Shown: positions 26,265 to 35,072 of the stretch, one piece after another | How positions within the stretch are numbered: position 1 is the first letter of the stretch | Layout of the letters: every line of letters begins with the position of its first letter | Origin: Haladaptatus sp. DJG-WS-42 | GTDB taxonomy: Archaea; Halobacteriota; Halobacteria; Halobacteriales; Halococcaceae | DNA: 64,000 nucleotides | Assembly: GCF_037198285.1 (NCBI RefSeq) | Contig: NZ_CP147243.1 | Location: 806,001 to 870,000, forward strand | Reading direction: 5' to 3' | The notes under the pieces: model-generated | The model's input: only the letters and a program-made list of their open reading frames with translations | Told to the model about the DNA's origin: nothing | Database searches by the model: none | Program-made: the position numbers and the translations under genes

Positions 26265-27077
26265 CTAGCGGCTCTGTAATCGCTCCGTAGAAATCAGTCG
26301 ACGGGCGATGACCACGAGGCCATTGCCCAATCCGCTTGCGAAAACTGCGTGTTCTTCGGTCAGTTCGGTATCGTCCTTGCCATCCGATTGGATGGAACTC
26401 ACAAAGAGGTTCTCGCGGTCGGTGAGCAGCAGACGGCCAACCGCCGCTTCATCGGCCAGTTACGGCCCAACAAGCCAATCCAGCCCGGATTCGAACACCT
26501 CAATCGCGGTCAACTCGTGTTGGAGTGCTTCTATCACTGTCGGAGAAAATCCCCCAACTGTGACGGCGACGCCGCGGTCTTTCGCCGCCTTGAGCCGTTC
26601 GAATAACGCTTCTGTGAGCATCGCTTCGTCAGCGACGACGAGGATGAGTTCCTTTTTTGCCGTATCAATCAGCTCGATGGTGCGCGATTCGATAGCCCGA
26701 GGGTTTGAAAGCGTCCACACCTCCTGCATCAGCTCGTCGTCTGTGGTTTCTGTGAGTGGGTTGAGGTTGTTGAGCGTCGTTTGAAGGCTTTCAATCCGCT
26801 CAAGATACTGCATGCGAAGCGTTTCTGCGGCCTCAGAAACGGAAACAGCACGAAACCGACGGGGACTGCCATGTTGAACGGTGACGAGTCCTTCTGCCTC
26901 CAACACCCGAATGGCGTCATACACCCGCGTTCGAGGGATGTCCGCGAGTTCGCTTATTTCCTTTGCAGTTCCAGTCGGTAACTGTGTGAGTGCGACAAAA
27001 CAGCGTGCTTCGTACTCTTTCAGTCCGAGCTGTTGTAACAGGTCAACGGCATGTTCTGGTTTCGTGCTTTCAATCAT
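26265..27077 (-). pseudogene. TrmB-family transcriptional regulator interrupted by an in-frame TAA
   Basis: From ATG 27077 to TAG 26265 the frame spans 271 codons but contains one internal TAA at 26460-26462, after residue 205. Upstream is the TrmB HTH (residues about 12-75, LGLKEYEARCFVALTQLPTG, IPRTRVYDAIRVLEAEGLV) and the phospholipase D-like middle. Downstream, in the same frame, the typical C-terminus continues for 64 codons: LADEAAVGRLLLTDRENLFV ... VFASGLGNGLVVIARRLIST. Full length matches TrmB proteins, so this is a single nonsense change or sequence error. The truncated product may still bind DNA. Confidence 0.8.
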
Positions 27078-27114
27078 GGGCCCAACCATTGTCTGACCCG
27101 TGCGGCCAGACAGC

Positions 27115-27126
27115 TACCTCAGATAG
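27115..27126. repeat. Copy 1 of a 12-bp near-palindrome (TACCTCAGATAG)
   Basis: It lies 38-49 bp upstream of the TrmB-like start. A second copy with one mismatch is at 27306-27317. The consensus TACCTCAGGTAG is nearly self-complementary, so it is a possible operator. Confidence 0.35.
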
Positions 27127-27653
27127 TAGTCCCACTGCAATAAGAAGGGAGAATATTGGAACGAGTTTGTCATGTGGTCTGAAATAGCTAAAAGATGCTG
27201 GCGAGGTGTTGTCAAGAAAGCATCTTGAGAATAATACCGGCAAAAAGATGTTTAACTGCCAGGTTGCGCAGAACTTTCACCCACATAATCACACAACGTT
27301 CTTTACCTCAGGTAGAGAATGGTATACTGGTGCGTGACTGGGAGGCCCAACCCCCAGTCATGGTACCAATTCTCAGAAACCCCCCCTTCCCCACAGTTTT
27401 TCCGTTTCGCAATGTGTGCAGACAGCCACCACGAGTTTCACTAAATTGCGTAAAATCCGGAACTGGGTGAAACGAAACCTTACCCACGTTGCCGCCAAAC
27501 TCACTGTTGCGTACTTCGTCACAGGTGCGCATCTTCGACAACTTGTCGAGACGGGGTATCCGCTTCGTGGGGACGGGGCCATTCCGCTGAGTCAAGCGTG
27601 CTATCTCGCTCCAGAGCGAAGCCGTGTAGCTCAGTGGAACTGTTCGGCCGTCA
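27127..27653. other. Long intergenic region with no convincing gene
   Basis: Between the TrmB-like and ArsR-type genes about 530 bp are poorer in GC than the surrounding genes. Short frames of 81-91 codons exist on both strands but have no recognisable domains and lack the acidic composition of haloarchaeal proteins. A second TACCTCAGGTAG copy (27306-27317) and a C-run near 27381-27393 are the only patterns I see. Confidence 0.5.
27306..27317. repeat. Copy 2 of the 12-bp near-palindrome (TACCTCAGGTAG)
   Basis: It matches 11 of 12 bases with the copy at 27115 and is itself an almost perfect palindrome, in the same intergenic region between two regulator genes. Confidence 0.35.
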
Positions 27654-28415
27654 ATGACTGAGTCAGGTGCCTCTGAACAAGCAGAATTGACGGTCGATTC
27701 CGACAGCGGCGGTGAGGTATGCTTTTCCCCACAGACTACCAATGAGTGGCTAATGGACTCGGCTGCCCTGCTTGACTTACTCGGGAACGAAAATCGCCGG
27801 CGCATCCTGCGATTGCTCGCACGCAAACCGTGCTATGTGACCGAAATCAGCGAGTACCTCGGGGTCAGCCCAAAGGCCGTCATCGACCACCTGCGCAAAC
27901 TCGAAGACGCCGGACTCGTCGAGAGTCGTACCGACGACCAACGGCGCAAATACTTCCACATCGCCCGGAACCTCCGGCTCGAAGTGAACGTCTCACCCTA
28001 CAGTTTCGGCACAAAAAGCGCCTACCCAGCGAGTTCGAGCCTCGACATGACGACGACGTGTCGCCACCTCACGCTCGACGTGAAAACCGCGAGTACGAAC
28101 AGCGACACCTCGGTCGAAGAGGTCGTCTCGGAACTCGCCAGCTTAGAGCAGTTAGAAAGCGAGTTGTCGATGGCCCAACGCTGGGTGCAGGGCCGGCTCA
28201 CCGACGTGATGGACCGGCTCTCTGAGTATGTCGGCGATGCGAACGCGCGGCTCTTTACCGACATCTTGCGCGCGATAGCCGGTGGCGCCGACACGGTCGC
28301 GAAAATCGCGACCGTCGTGGAAGCGCCCTACGCCATCGTCGAAGACTCGCTGTATCAACTCAACGAGCGCGGGCTGGTGTACTTCGAGAACGGCCGTTGG
28401 AAAATTGCGGACTAA
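27654..28415 (+). CDS. ArsR-family winged-helix transcriptional regulator
   Basis: A 253-residue regulator. The winged helix is at about residues 35-100 (LLDLLGNENRRRILRLLARK, YVTEISEYLGVSPKAVIDHLRKLEDAGLVES), followed by a long C-terminal part. That part has a second HTH-like segment near the end (VAKIATVVEAPYAIVEDSLYQLNERGLVYFENGRW). This double-HTH layout is common in haloarchaea. The ligand and targets are unknown. It diverges from the interrupted TrmB gene. Confidence 0.85.
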   Translation: MTESGASEQAELTVDSDSGGEVCFSPQTTNEWLMDSAALLDLLGNENRRRILRLLARKPCYVTEISEYLGVSPKAVIDHLRKLEDAGLVESRTDDQRRKYFHIARNLRLEVNVSPYSFGTKSAYPASSSLDMTTTCRHLTLDVKTASTNSDTSVEEVVSELASLEQLESELSMAQRWVQGRLTDVMDRLSEYVGDANARLFTDILRAIAGGADTVAKIATVVEAPYAIVEDSLYQLNERGLVYFENGRWKIAD

Positions 28416-28870
28416 AGCTCTCTTGTGAAGCCGTCTTTCAGGTCGCGTCCGATGTAGAACCCAGCGATAGCGAGGCCAAAGCCTGCGCCAGCGCTGAACA
28501 CCGCGACGGGGACGCCAAGGCCCATCGCGGTGAGGAGCAGGTTTCCGAGGAGGGCACTCACGCCGGAGACGAGCGCCCCCGCCGCACCGATTTCGAGATA
28601 GCGACGGCCGTCTGCGATAAGACCGAGCAGGAAGGCAACGACTGCGAGACCAGCGAGGCTCCCAAGGGGCCCAAACGGCAAGACTGCGCCGCCGATGAAC
28701 AGTCCGACGAGCGTACCAACGAGCGCGAGGAGGAAGAATTTCGGGTCGAACAGCCGCGTGAGGCGAGGCGCTCGCGGGCGAAGGCGCGAGAGGCGACTCG
28801 TGTCCGACTCTTCTTGGTGGCTCGCGCGTGACGGGCGCGTTCGCGTGAGTTCGTCTGTTCGCTCTGCCAT
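28412..28870 (-). CDS. Small multi-pass membrane protein (unknown)
   Basis: A 152-residue protein. An Arg-rich cytoplasmic N-terminus (residues 1-42) is followed by about four hydrophobic helices (FFLLALVGTLVGLFIGGAVL, LAGLAVVAFLLGLIA, AGALVSGVSALLGNLLLTAM, VAVFSAGAGFGLAIAGFYIG). No known family was recognised. The start at 28870 gives MAERTDELTRT. It overlaps the convergent ArsR-type gene by four bases and diverges from gatD. Confidence 0.75.
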   Translation of the reverse strand: MAERTDELTRTRPSRASHQEESDTSRLSRLRPRAPRLTRLFDPKFFLLALVGTLVGLFIGGAVLPFGPLGSLAGLAVVAFLLGLIADGRRYLEIGAAGALVSGVSALLGNLLLTAMGLGVPVAVFSAGAGFGLAIAGFYIGRDLKDGFTREL

Positions 28871-28955
28871 ACGCGGTGGTTCGCGGGCCGAGAATATGGG
28901 CCTTGTGCGGAAGTGGATGGCAGGGTTCAAGTCCAGTCACGCGGTAGCGGGGCGT

Positions 28956-30197
28956 ATGAACCCAGGGGACCGCGTCCGTGTCGAACGCGGCGGCCAGACC
29001 TACGACGGTGTGTTGCTGCCATCGACCACCCACGAGACGCTCGTCGTCAAGTTAGACGGCGGTTACAACGTCGGTATCACCCGCGCAGACGCCGAAGTCG
29101 AAGTGCTCGAATCTGACGTCTACCAAATCGAACCGGGCAAGACGAGCGACGTGTCCGAAGTCGAGTTCGACGACGACCTGCCGACCATCGCGCTCATCTC
29201 GACCGGCGGTACCATCGCCTCGACGGTGGACTACCGCACCGGTGCGGTGACCGCCCAGTTCGACGCAGAAGACGTGCTTCGCGCCGTCCCCGACCTCGCC
29301 GGACGCGCGAACTACCGCGGGCGCGTCGTCGCAAACATCCTCTCTGAGAACATGACGCCCGACGTGTGGCAAGACCTCGCCCACGCCATTTACGAAGAAA
29401 TCGAGAACGGTGCAGACGGCGTCGTCGTCATGCACGGCACCGACACGATGCAGTTTACCGCGAGCGCGATGGCGTTCATGCTCGAAACGCCCGTCCCCAT
29501 CGTCTTCACCGGGAGCCAGCGCTCTGCAGACCGCCCCTCCTCTGACAACGTGATGAACGCCGTCTGTGCGGTCGAAGCCGCGAAAAGCGACTGCGCAGAA
29601 GTGCTCCTCTGCATGCACGCGACCGAGAGCGACACGACCTGCGCGCTCCACGAGGGCACGCGCGTCCGGAAGAACCACACCTCCCGGCGCAACGCCTTCG
29701 AAACCATCGGCGCGGCTCCACTCGGCGAAATCGACTACGACACGGAGGAACTCACGTTCCGCCGCGAGTACACGAAACGCGGCGAGCGCGACCTCGACAT
29801 CGCACCGGACATCGAAACCGACGTGGAACTCATCAAGTTCACGCCCGGGATGGACACCGCGTTTCTCGACGTGCTCGAAGGAAAGGCAGGCGTCGTCATT
29901 GAAGGCACCGGCCTCGGCCACGTCCACACCGACTGGATCGACAGCATCGAAGCGCTCGTTGACGACGGCACCGTCGTTGTCATGACCAGCCAGTGTCTCG
30001 CCGGGCGGGTCTGTGACCGTGTGTACGACACGGGCCGCGACCTCCTCGATGCGGGCGTCGTCGAAGGCGAAGACATGCTCCCGGGCACGGCCAAAGTCAA
30101 GCTGATGTGGGCGCTCGCCAACGCCGACGACGTGACCGGCACGATGCAGACGCCGCTTGCTGGCGAAATCACGCCGCAGTCTGTGCCATGGAACTGA
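28956..30197 (+). CDS. gatD: Glu-tRNA(Gln) amidotransferase subunit D
   Basis: A 413-residue GatD, the asparaginase-like glutaminase of the archaeal GatDE complex that turns Glu-tRNA-Gln into Gln-tRNA-Gln. An N-terminal beta-barrel (residues 1-65) precedes the L-asparaginase fold, with catalytic Thr motifs in ALISTGGTIAS (about 82-92) and VVMHGTDTMQF (about 162-172). The start MNPGDRVRVERGGQTYDG fits the family; a longer open frame upstream is non-homologous. GatE is not in this window. The GNAT gene at 30188 overlaps its end by 10 bp. Confidence 0.95.
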   Translation: MNPGDRVRVERGGQTYDGVLLPSTTHETLVVKLDGGYNVGITRADAEVEVLESDVYQIEPGKTSDVSEVEFDDDLPTIALISTGGTIASTVDYRTGAVTAQFDAEDVLRAVPDLAGRANYRGRVVANILSENMTPDVWQDLAHAIYEEIENGADGVVVMHGTDTMQFTASAMAFMLETPVPIVFTGSQRSADRPSSDNVMNAVCAVEAAKSDCAEVLLCMHATESDTTCALHEGTRVRKNHTSRRNAFETIGAAPLGEIDYDTEELTFRREYTKRGERDLDIAPDIETDVELIKFTPGMDTAFLDVLEGKAGVVIEGTGLGHVHTDWIDSIEALVDDGTVVVMTSQCLAGRVCDRVYDTGRDLLDAGVVEGEDMLPGTAKVKLMWALANADDVTGTMQTPLAGEITPQSVPWN

Positions 30198-31096
30198 CGG
30201 TCAGAGGAATCCGCGACACCGACGTAGACGCCATCATCGGCTTCACCCAAGAGACGTGGGCAGACCGAGAGGTCGGCGACCACATCCCGCGCGTGCTCGA
30301 AGACTGGCTCGAGTCTGAAGGCGACACCCAGAAAACGTTCGTCTTAGACGCGGGCGACGACATTGCGGGCCTCTGTCAGGGCGTGTTGCTCTCAGACCAC
30401 GAAGCGTGGGCACAGGGCATGCGCGTGAATCCGGCGTTTCGCGGAAACGGCGTGAGCCGCACGCTCACGAACACGCTGTTCGACTGGGCCGCACAGCAGG
30501 GCGCGACCGTCGCGCGAAACATGGTCTACTCATGGAACATCGGCGGCCTCGGCCAGTCGCGCGCTACGGGGTTTGCCCCCGCCACCGAGTTCCGCTGGGC
30601 GAAACCTGAACCGGACGCTGATGCCCGCCCCGAACTCACCGTCGAAGCTGACCCGGCGGCGGCGTGGAGCTACTGGAACCGGTCTGACGCGCGCACCCAC
30701 CTCGTCGGCCTCGGCCTCGACTTGAACGAGTCGTGGGCGCTCTCTGAACTCACCCTCGACAAACTCCGCGCGCTCGCGGCCGACGACGCCGTGTTCGCGG
30801 TCAAAGCTGACGGCACGCGGGCGATGGCCTACCGCAACCGCACGTTCGAGCACACGAACGACGAGGGCGAAACCCGACGTTACGCCGAGTACGGCGTCGG
30901 CGCGTGGGAAGATGCAGCAGCCGCCCGCTCGCTGTTCGCCGCGCTCAGCAGAGACGCCGCCGAGCTGGGTGCGGACAACGCGCGTGTCCTCATCCCCGAG
31001 ACGGTTCGTCACGTGAGCGACGTGGCGACCGCTCGCGTGCCTGTGAGCAGCGAACCGGACTTCGTCCTCGAAGCAGACCTGACTACCCGCCGCTGA
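30188..31096 (+). CDS. GNAT-family N-acetyltransferase (long form)
   Basis: A 302-residue protein with an N-terminal GNAT domain (residues about 1-140; acetyl-CoA loop MRVNPAFRGNGVSRTLTNTL). A second half (about 150-302) resembles another degenerate GNAT unit (VLIPETVRHVSDVATARVPV near the end). It starts inside the last codons of gatD (10-bp overlap, different frame), so it is translationally linked. It overlaps the convergent SAMP1 gene by 14 bp. The acceptor substrate is unknown. Confidence 0.85.
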   Translation: MELTVRGIRDTDVDAIIGFTQETWADREVGDHIPRVLEDWLESEGDTQKTFVLDAGDDIAGLCQGVLLSDHEAWAQGMRVNPAFRGNGVSRTLTNTLFDWAAQQGATVARNMVYSWNIGGLGQSRATGFAPATEFRWAKPEPDADARPELTVEADPAAAWSYWNRSDARTHLVGLGLDLNESWALSELTLDKLRALAADDAVFAVKADGTRAMAYRNRTFEHTNDEGETRRYAEYGVGAWEDAAAARSLFAALSRDAAELGADNARVLIPETVRHVSDVATARVPVSSEPDFVLEADLTTRR

Positions 31097-31361
31097 CCGG
31101 CGGAAACAGCGCGAGTTCGTCACCGGCTTCGAGCACGGTGTCGAGCCCCTCACTTTCTGTAAACGGACTGCGCCCGTTTCGCAACAGCCGAATGTGGTCG
31201 TGGAGCGTGCCGTCTTCGTCGTACACCTCTGTGCGGAGTGCCGGGTGTTCGGAGACGAGGGCGGCGAGGGCATCACCGAGCGTGTCGCCGGGGTCGGCGG
31301 CCACGGTGACCTCCTTCCCGCCGGCGGCTTCTGCAAGATTCGCAAAGAGCTTCCACTGCAT
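31083..31361 (-). CDS. samp1: Ubiquitin-like small archaeal modifier protein SAMP1 (MoaD/ThiS family)
   Basis: A 92-residue beta-grasp protein beginning MQWKLFANLAEAAGGKEV and ending LFPPVSGG. The C-terminal di-glycine is the site activated by the E1-like UbaA for isopeptide linkage to lysines (sampylation) and for sulfur transfer to molybdopterin. Sequence and length closely follow Haloferax SAMP1. It overlaps the end of the convergent GNAT gene. The Met at 31361 is preferred to 31388 as it gives the family N-terminus. Confidence 0.93.
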   Translation of the reverse strand: MQWKLFANLAEAAGGKEVTVAADPGDTLGDALAALVSEHPALRTEVYDEDGTLHDHIRLLRNGRSPFTESEGLDTVLEAGDELALFPPVSGG

Positions 31362-31404
31362 GCGAGAGTCTACCGGACGCGAAGGCAAAAAGGCTCGCCG
31401 CCAG

Positions 31405-32571
31405 TTAGTTCATCGTGCTCTGCTGTTTCGACGGGCCAGTGACCGCTTCGAGTCGCCGGAGTTCGTCGGGCCGGACAATCGCGTAGATGGTGTCACCGGC
31501 TTCGAGAACGTGGCCGCGTGCCGGAATCGCCGTGACGCCGCCTGATTGGGGTTTGACCGCGACGACGGTGGTGTCGAGGTTCCCTAGTTCAGTCCCGACA
31601 AGCGCACTCGATTCGTCGACGGTGACCGCACCCATCGTCTCGTCTGCAACCCGAAGGAGGGAGGCGAACTCGCGGTCGGGGAGCGGTTCGGAGGGCATCG
31701 TGATGAGGCGATAGGTGTCCTCAGCCGAGAGGCGCTCTGCATCGTCTGCATCGACGACGACCGTCACGACATCGTCAACCGTGGCTCTGAGTTCTGCGGC
31801 CGTCACAAGTTCCGGTTCAGGGCCGGGCTTCCATAGTTGGACGAGGTCGCCCGCGCTCGCGCCGTGGGCTGGGTCTGCGCGGATAGCGACGGCCGCTTTC
31901 CCCGGCGGGAGCGTCGGGCCAAGCCCGGCCGCCCGACTTCCGATAGCGAGGAACGTAATCGACCCGTTTTCGTCCAACTCAATGTCCACGTGGCCAACGC
32001 TGTAATCTTCTTTGAGTCGTGAGACGAGGCGGGTTTTGAGTTCCGCGACCGTGAGCCGACGCGGGAAGACGAGCGAGATGCCTGCGAGTTTCTCTTTGGT
32101 TGCCTCGTCTACCGGGTCGTAGCCTTCGATGTCGTTGATGTCGTCAGGCAACGTGACCGTAATCGTCCGCCCGACCGACTGGACGAGTTGGCTCATCTCT
32201 CGGTTCAGGTCTTTGACCCCGGAGATGGCGAAAAATCGCACGGCGAGATCGTCACCAATCTGGTGGCCAAGCGACGCGCCGAAGCCGCCGACGACGAACG
32301 ACGCAATCGTGATGATGGCGTTCGTTTCAAGGTTGTCTAAGTTGCCTGCGGTGATGACCTGCTTGAGCGCCAAATCGGTGTTGAGCCAGAGCGACACCGC
32401 AGCGAGCCCAACGAGAATGGCGACGTTGACGGGCGGTTTCTGGCGGGAGTACCAGCGGTAGACAAACGTGAGCACGAGCGCACTTGCAAGGGCGAGAAGC
32501 CCCATCCCGACGACCGACAAAAGCGCACTGAGGTCGAGCAAAACGCCCATCAGCTCGGATGCGACCGTCAC
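31405..32571 (-). CDS. Membrane protein with TrkA-C-like regulatory domains (first of pair)
   Basis: A 388-residue protein with three N-terminal membrane helices (residues about 12-34, 48-66, 85-107), then a soluble part with repeated TrkA-C/RCK-C-like segments. The last of these reads GGVTAIPARGHVLEAGDTIYAIVRPDEL (about 346-373). Such domains bind nucleotides or ions and gate K+ transport. There is no pore helix or TVGYG motif, so it is probably an auxiliary or regulatory subunit. It starts four bases inside the end of the similar upstream gene (32568-32571). Confidence 0.8.
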   Translation of the reverse strand: MTVASELMGVLLDLSALLSVVGMGLLALASALVLTFVYRWYSRQKPPVNVAILVGLAAVSLWLNTDLALKQVITAGNLDNLETNAIITIASFVVGGFGASLGHQIGDDLAVRFFAISGVKDLNREMSQLVQSVGRTITVTLPDDINDIEGYDPVDEATKEKLAGISLVFPRRLTVAELKTRLVSRLKEDYSVGHVDIELDENGSITFLAIGSRAAGLGPTLPPGKAAVAIRADPAHGASAGDLVQLWKPGPEPELVTAAELRATVDDVVTVVVDADDAERLSAEDTYRLITMPSEPLPDREFASLLRVADETMGAVTVDESSALVGTELGNLDTTVVAVKPQSGGVTAIPARGHVLEAGDTIYAIVRPDELRRLEAVTGPSKQQSTMN

Positions 32572-33803
32572 GCGGCCACCTCCTTGAATCCGGCGAGTGC
32601 ATCGCGGGTTCCGACGACGAACAGTTCGTCACCGGCCGCGAGCAACGTCTCGCCACGCGGGGCGAACACCCAGCCACGTGCGGTGCCGTTGGTGTCCGCC
32701 TTCGAGGAGCGTTTGACCGCGAGCACCGCCACGTCGTACGTGCTTCTGACCGCGATGTCGCCAAGCGTCTGCCCGTCGAGGTCGCCGCCGGTTCTGACGG
32801 TGAGTTTTTGGAAGCGCTTGCCCGCCCGTCGAAGCAGGGAAACGAGTTCGTATTCACGGCGCGTCCCGCGTGCTTGCGTCACGATGCGCCCGGTTTCGAC
32901 GCCGAGCAGTTGCTTTGCGTCCGTGCGGTCTACGGCGACGGTAATGCGCCCCTCACCGCCAGTGGTCGTCGGCGCGTGTGGCGCGGGAATCGGGGTTTCG
33001 TCGGCTTCGTCGGTGGGTTCCGCTGGTTTCTGCTCGCCACCACCGTCGGACTGTGCGGCGACGACCGGCCCGGTGACCGAACCAGCAGTCGTCTGTAACA
33101 CCACTTCGTCGCCGCGCGCGATGCCGGTCGGGAGCAGCGCCTCGATTGAGACGGCGCGTTTGCCTTTCGGAACGCGCCGGGAGAGACGGCCACTTGGTGG
33201 GGCGGCGTTCACGCTTGCTTTTGCGTTTGCGTCAACGGTCACCGACACGTCCGCGAGGTCGTGGTCGTTTCGCAGCCGGTCTGCGAGGCGGCTTTCGAGT
33301 TCCGAAAGCGGGAGGTCGGGCGGGACGGTGAGTTTCGACTCTTTGATGGCCTTCCGCAAATCTGCGGACAGCGGCGGATAGCCCTCCATGTCGCCAACGG
33401 GGCCGACGATGTCGAGTTGGATTTCGCCGCGAACGCCGACGCGGTTGAGTACGTCGCGTGAGAGTTTCTGCTCGCGCAGGCGTTTAAGCGAGAGGCGTTT
33501 TGGAAAGTCCGCACCGAGTTTGTCGCCCATCGAGTGCGTATAGAGTGTAATCATCATCACGACGATGGCGGCGACGAGCAACATCGGCGAACTCTGGACG
33601 GCGGGGTCGATAAGCCCGAGTAGGCCACCGTTGATACCGGCAATCGCGACCCCAAGGGTGACGACACCAAAGCCAGGGAGGGTGACTCCGGTGAAGTATT
33701 TGAACACGAAGCCGAGCGTGAAGGCGATAAGGCCCGGGAGAAGCCCCGTCAAGAGGCCGAGATAGATGCCAAACAGCACCTGCAGCGGAAGGGCTTGAAC
33801 CAT
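32568..33803 (-). CDS. Membrane protein with TrkA-C-like regulatory domains (second of pair)
   Basis: A 411-residue homologue of the protein encoded at 31405. It has three N-terminal helices (about 8-33, 40-61, 70-88), a soluble region of TrkA-C-like segments, and a tail reading RSSKADTNGTARGWVFAPRG then ETLLAAGDELFVVGTRDALA. It shares no pore motif. Its ATG overlap with the next gene, and a divergent potassium channel 97 bp away at 33900, make a K+-transport role likely. The two genes may form a heteromeric complex. Confidence 0.8.
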   Translation of the reverse strand: MVQALPLQVLFGIYLGLLTGLLPGLIAFTLGFVFKYFTGVTLPGFGVVTLGVAIAGINGGLLGLIDPAVQSSPMLLVAAIVVMMITLYTHSMGDKLGADFPKRLSLKRLREQKLSRDVLNRVGVRGEIQLDIVGPVGDMEGYPPLSADLRKAIKESKLTVPPDLPLSELESRLADRLRNDHDLADVSVTVDANAKASVNAAPPSGRLSRRVPKGKRAVSIEALLPTGIARGDEVVLQTTAGSVTGPVVAAQSDGGGEQKPAEPTDEADETPIPAPHAPTTTGGEGRITVAVDRTDAKQLLGVETGRIVTQARGTRREYELVSLLRRAGKRFQKLTVRTGGDLDGQTLGDIAVRSTYDVAVLAVKRSSKADTNGTARGWVFAPRGETLLAAGDELFVVGTRDALAGFKEVAA

Positions 33804-33867
33804 AGTTGCACCACTCAGGGTATGACTTTACCAGTACCGGAACACAAAGTCGGCCGACAAGTCGAGG

Positions 33868-33876
33868 TTTATATAC
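33868..33876 (+). promoter_or_regulatory. TATA box for the potassium-channel gene
   Basis: TTTATATAC lies 24-32 bp before the ATG at 33900, giving an ideal leaderless haloarchaeal promoter. Confidence 0.65.
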
Positions 33877-33899
33877 TGTCACGAAACAAGCAGTGGTGT

Positions 33900-35072
33900 A
33901 TGGAACGGAGGCGCGCTTGGTACAGCATCCGTCTTGCAATTTTGCTGACTCTTGCAGTGGCGTTGCTCTCCTTTGCGACGGGGGTGGCAAACATCGCGAC
34001 GCCGACGGTCGTGCCCGGCCCGCTCAGCCCCTACGTTCACGAAACGATCCAGCAGACCGCTGGCTTTACCGGCGCACTCACTGGCTTCTTGGTGTTGCTC
34101 AGTTTCGTTGGCCTGCGGCGCGGACTCGAAGCCGCGTGGCTCTCGACGATGATACTGCTGCCGCTGACCGCAGCACAGGGACTTCTCCAGTCGAACTCAC
34201 TGTCGTTGCCCCTCGTGGCACTCTCGCTGATTGCACTGGTCGTCGTTGGCTTCAATCGAAAGCGCTTCACGCAAGAGGTTTCGCTGAGTACGACCCAACT
34301 CGGCGCGCTCGCCGCAATCGCGGGAGCCCAGATTTATGGCACTGTTGGGACGTTTGCCCTCAGAGAGCAGTTCGCCGGCGTCAACAACCTCACCGACGCC
34401 TTCTACTACACCCTCGTCACGGCGAGTACGGTCGGCTACGGTGACGCCTCACCGACCACGCAGGTCGCCCGCCTGTTCGGCATGAGCGTCATCGTCATCG
34501 GCACCGCCAGCTTCGCAATCGCGCTTGGGTCCGTCCTCGGCCCCGCAATCGAAGCGCGCTTCAGCAGAGCCCTTGGTATCATGAACGAATCACAACTTGC
34601 AACCCTCGAAAACCACGTCGTCGTGCTCGGCTACGGCGAACTGACCGAACCGATTTTAGAAGAACTCGAAACGACCGCTGAGTTCGTGGTCATCGTCCCG
34701 GACAAAGAACACACCACCGAACTCTCAGAGCGCGGCTACAAAGTTCTCACTGGCGAACCCTCAGACGAGGATGTGCTAGAGCGCGTTGGCATCGACCGTG
34801 CGCGCGCCGTCGTCGCTGCGACCAACTCGGACGCAGAGGACGCGCTCTCGATTCTCACGGCGCGCCAACTGAACCCGAACGTACGAATCGTCGCCGCCGC
34901 CACCGAACGCGAGAACATCCAGAAGCTGAAGCGCGCCGGGGCAGACACCGTCATCAGCCCAGCGGTCATCGGCGGGCACTTGCTCGTCCAGTCCGCACTC
35001 GGCCAGCGCGGCATGGAGGACTTCGCAGACCGCATCTTAGACGTGGACGAACAACACACGGACGCCGCCTAA
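33900..35072 (+). CDS. Potassium channel with RCK (TrkA-N) domain
   Basis: A 390-residue channel. N-terminal membrane helices (about 8-32, 50-75, 80-100, 130-150), the selectivity filter TVGYGD (about residues 180-185) and a pore-lining helix are followed by an RCK/TrkA-N domain (NHVVVLGYGELTEPILEELE, about 238-257) and a short C-terminal tail. K+ entry through such MthK/Kch-type channels is central to salt-in haloarchaea. The frame starts 35 codons upstream, but ATG 33900 is supported by the TATA box. Confidence 0.93.
   Translation: MERRRAWYSIRLAILLTLAVALLSFATGVANIATPTVVPGPLSPYVHETIQQTAGFTGALTGFLVLLSFVGLRRGLEAAWLSTMILLPLTAAQGLLQSNSLSLPLVALSLIALVVVGFNRKRFTQEVSLSTTQLGALAAIAGAQIYGTVGTFALREQFAGVNNLTDAFYYTLVTASTVGYGDASPTTQVARLFGMSVIVIGTASFAIALGSVLGPAIEARFSRALGIMNESQLATLENHVVVLGYGELTEPILEELETTAEFVVIVPDKEHTTELSERGYKVLTGEPSDEDVLERVGIDRARAVVAATNSDAEDALSILTARQLNPNVRIVAAATERENIQKLKRAGADTVISPAVIGGHLLVQSALGQRGMEDFADRILDVDEQHTDAA

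Noticed and set aside
27416-27661. 81-codon plus-strand frame in the long intergenic region
   Set aside because: Basic composition unlike haloarchaeal proteins, no domain, and its end overlaps the start of the ArsR-type gene.
27620-27710. tRNA-like string (GCCGTGTAGCTCAGTGG with a later GGTCGATTCC)
   Set aside because: The acceptor arm has no matching 3' half, the anticodon arm cannot be drawn, and the region runs into the start of the ArsR-type gene.
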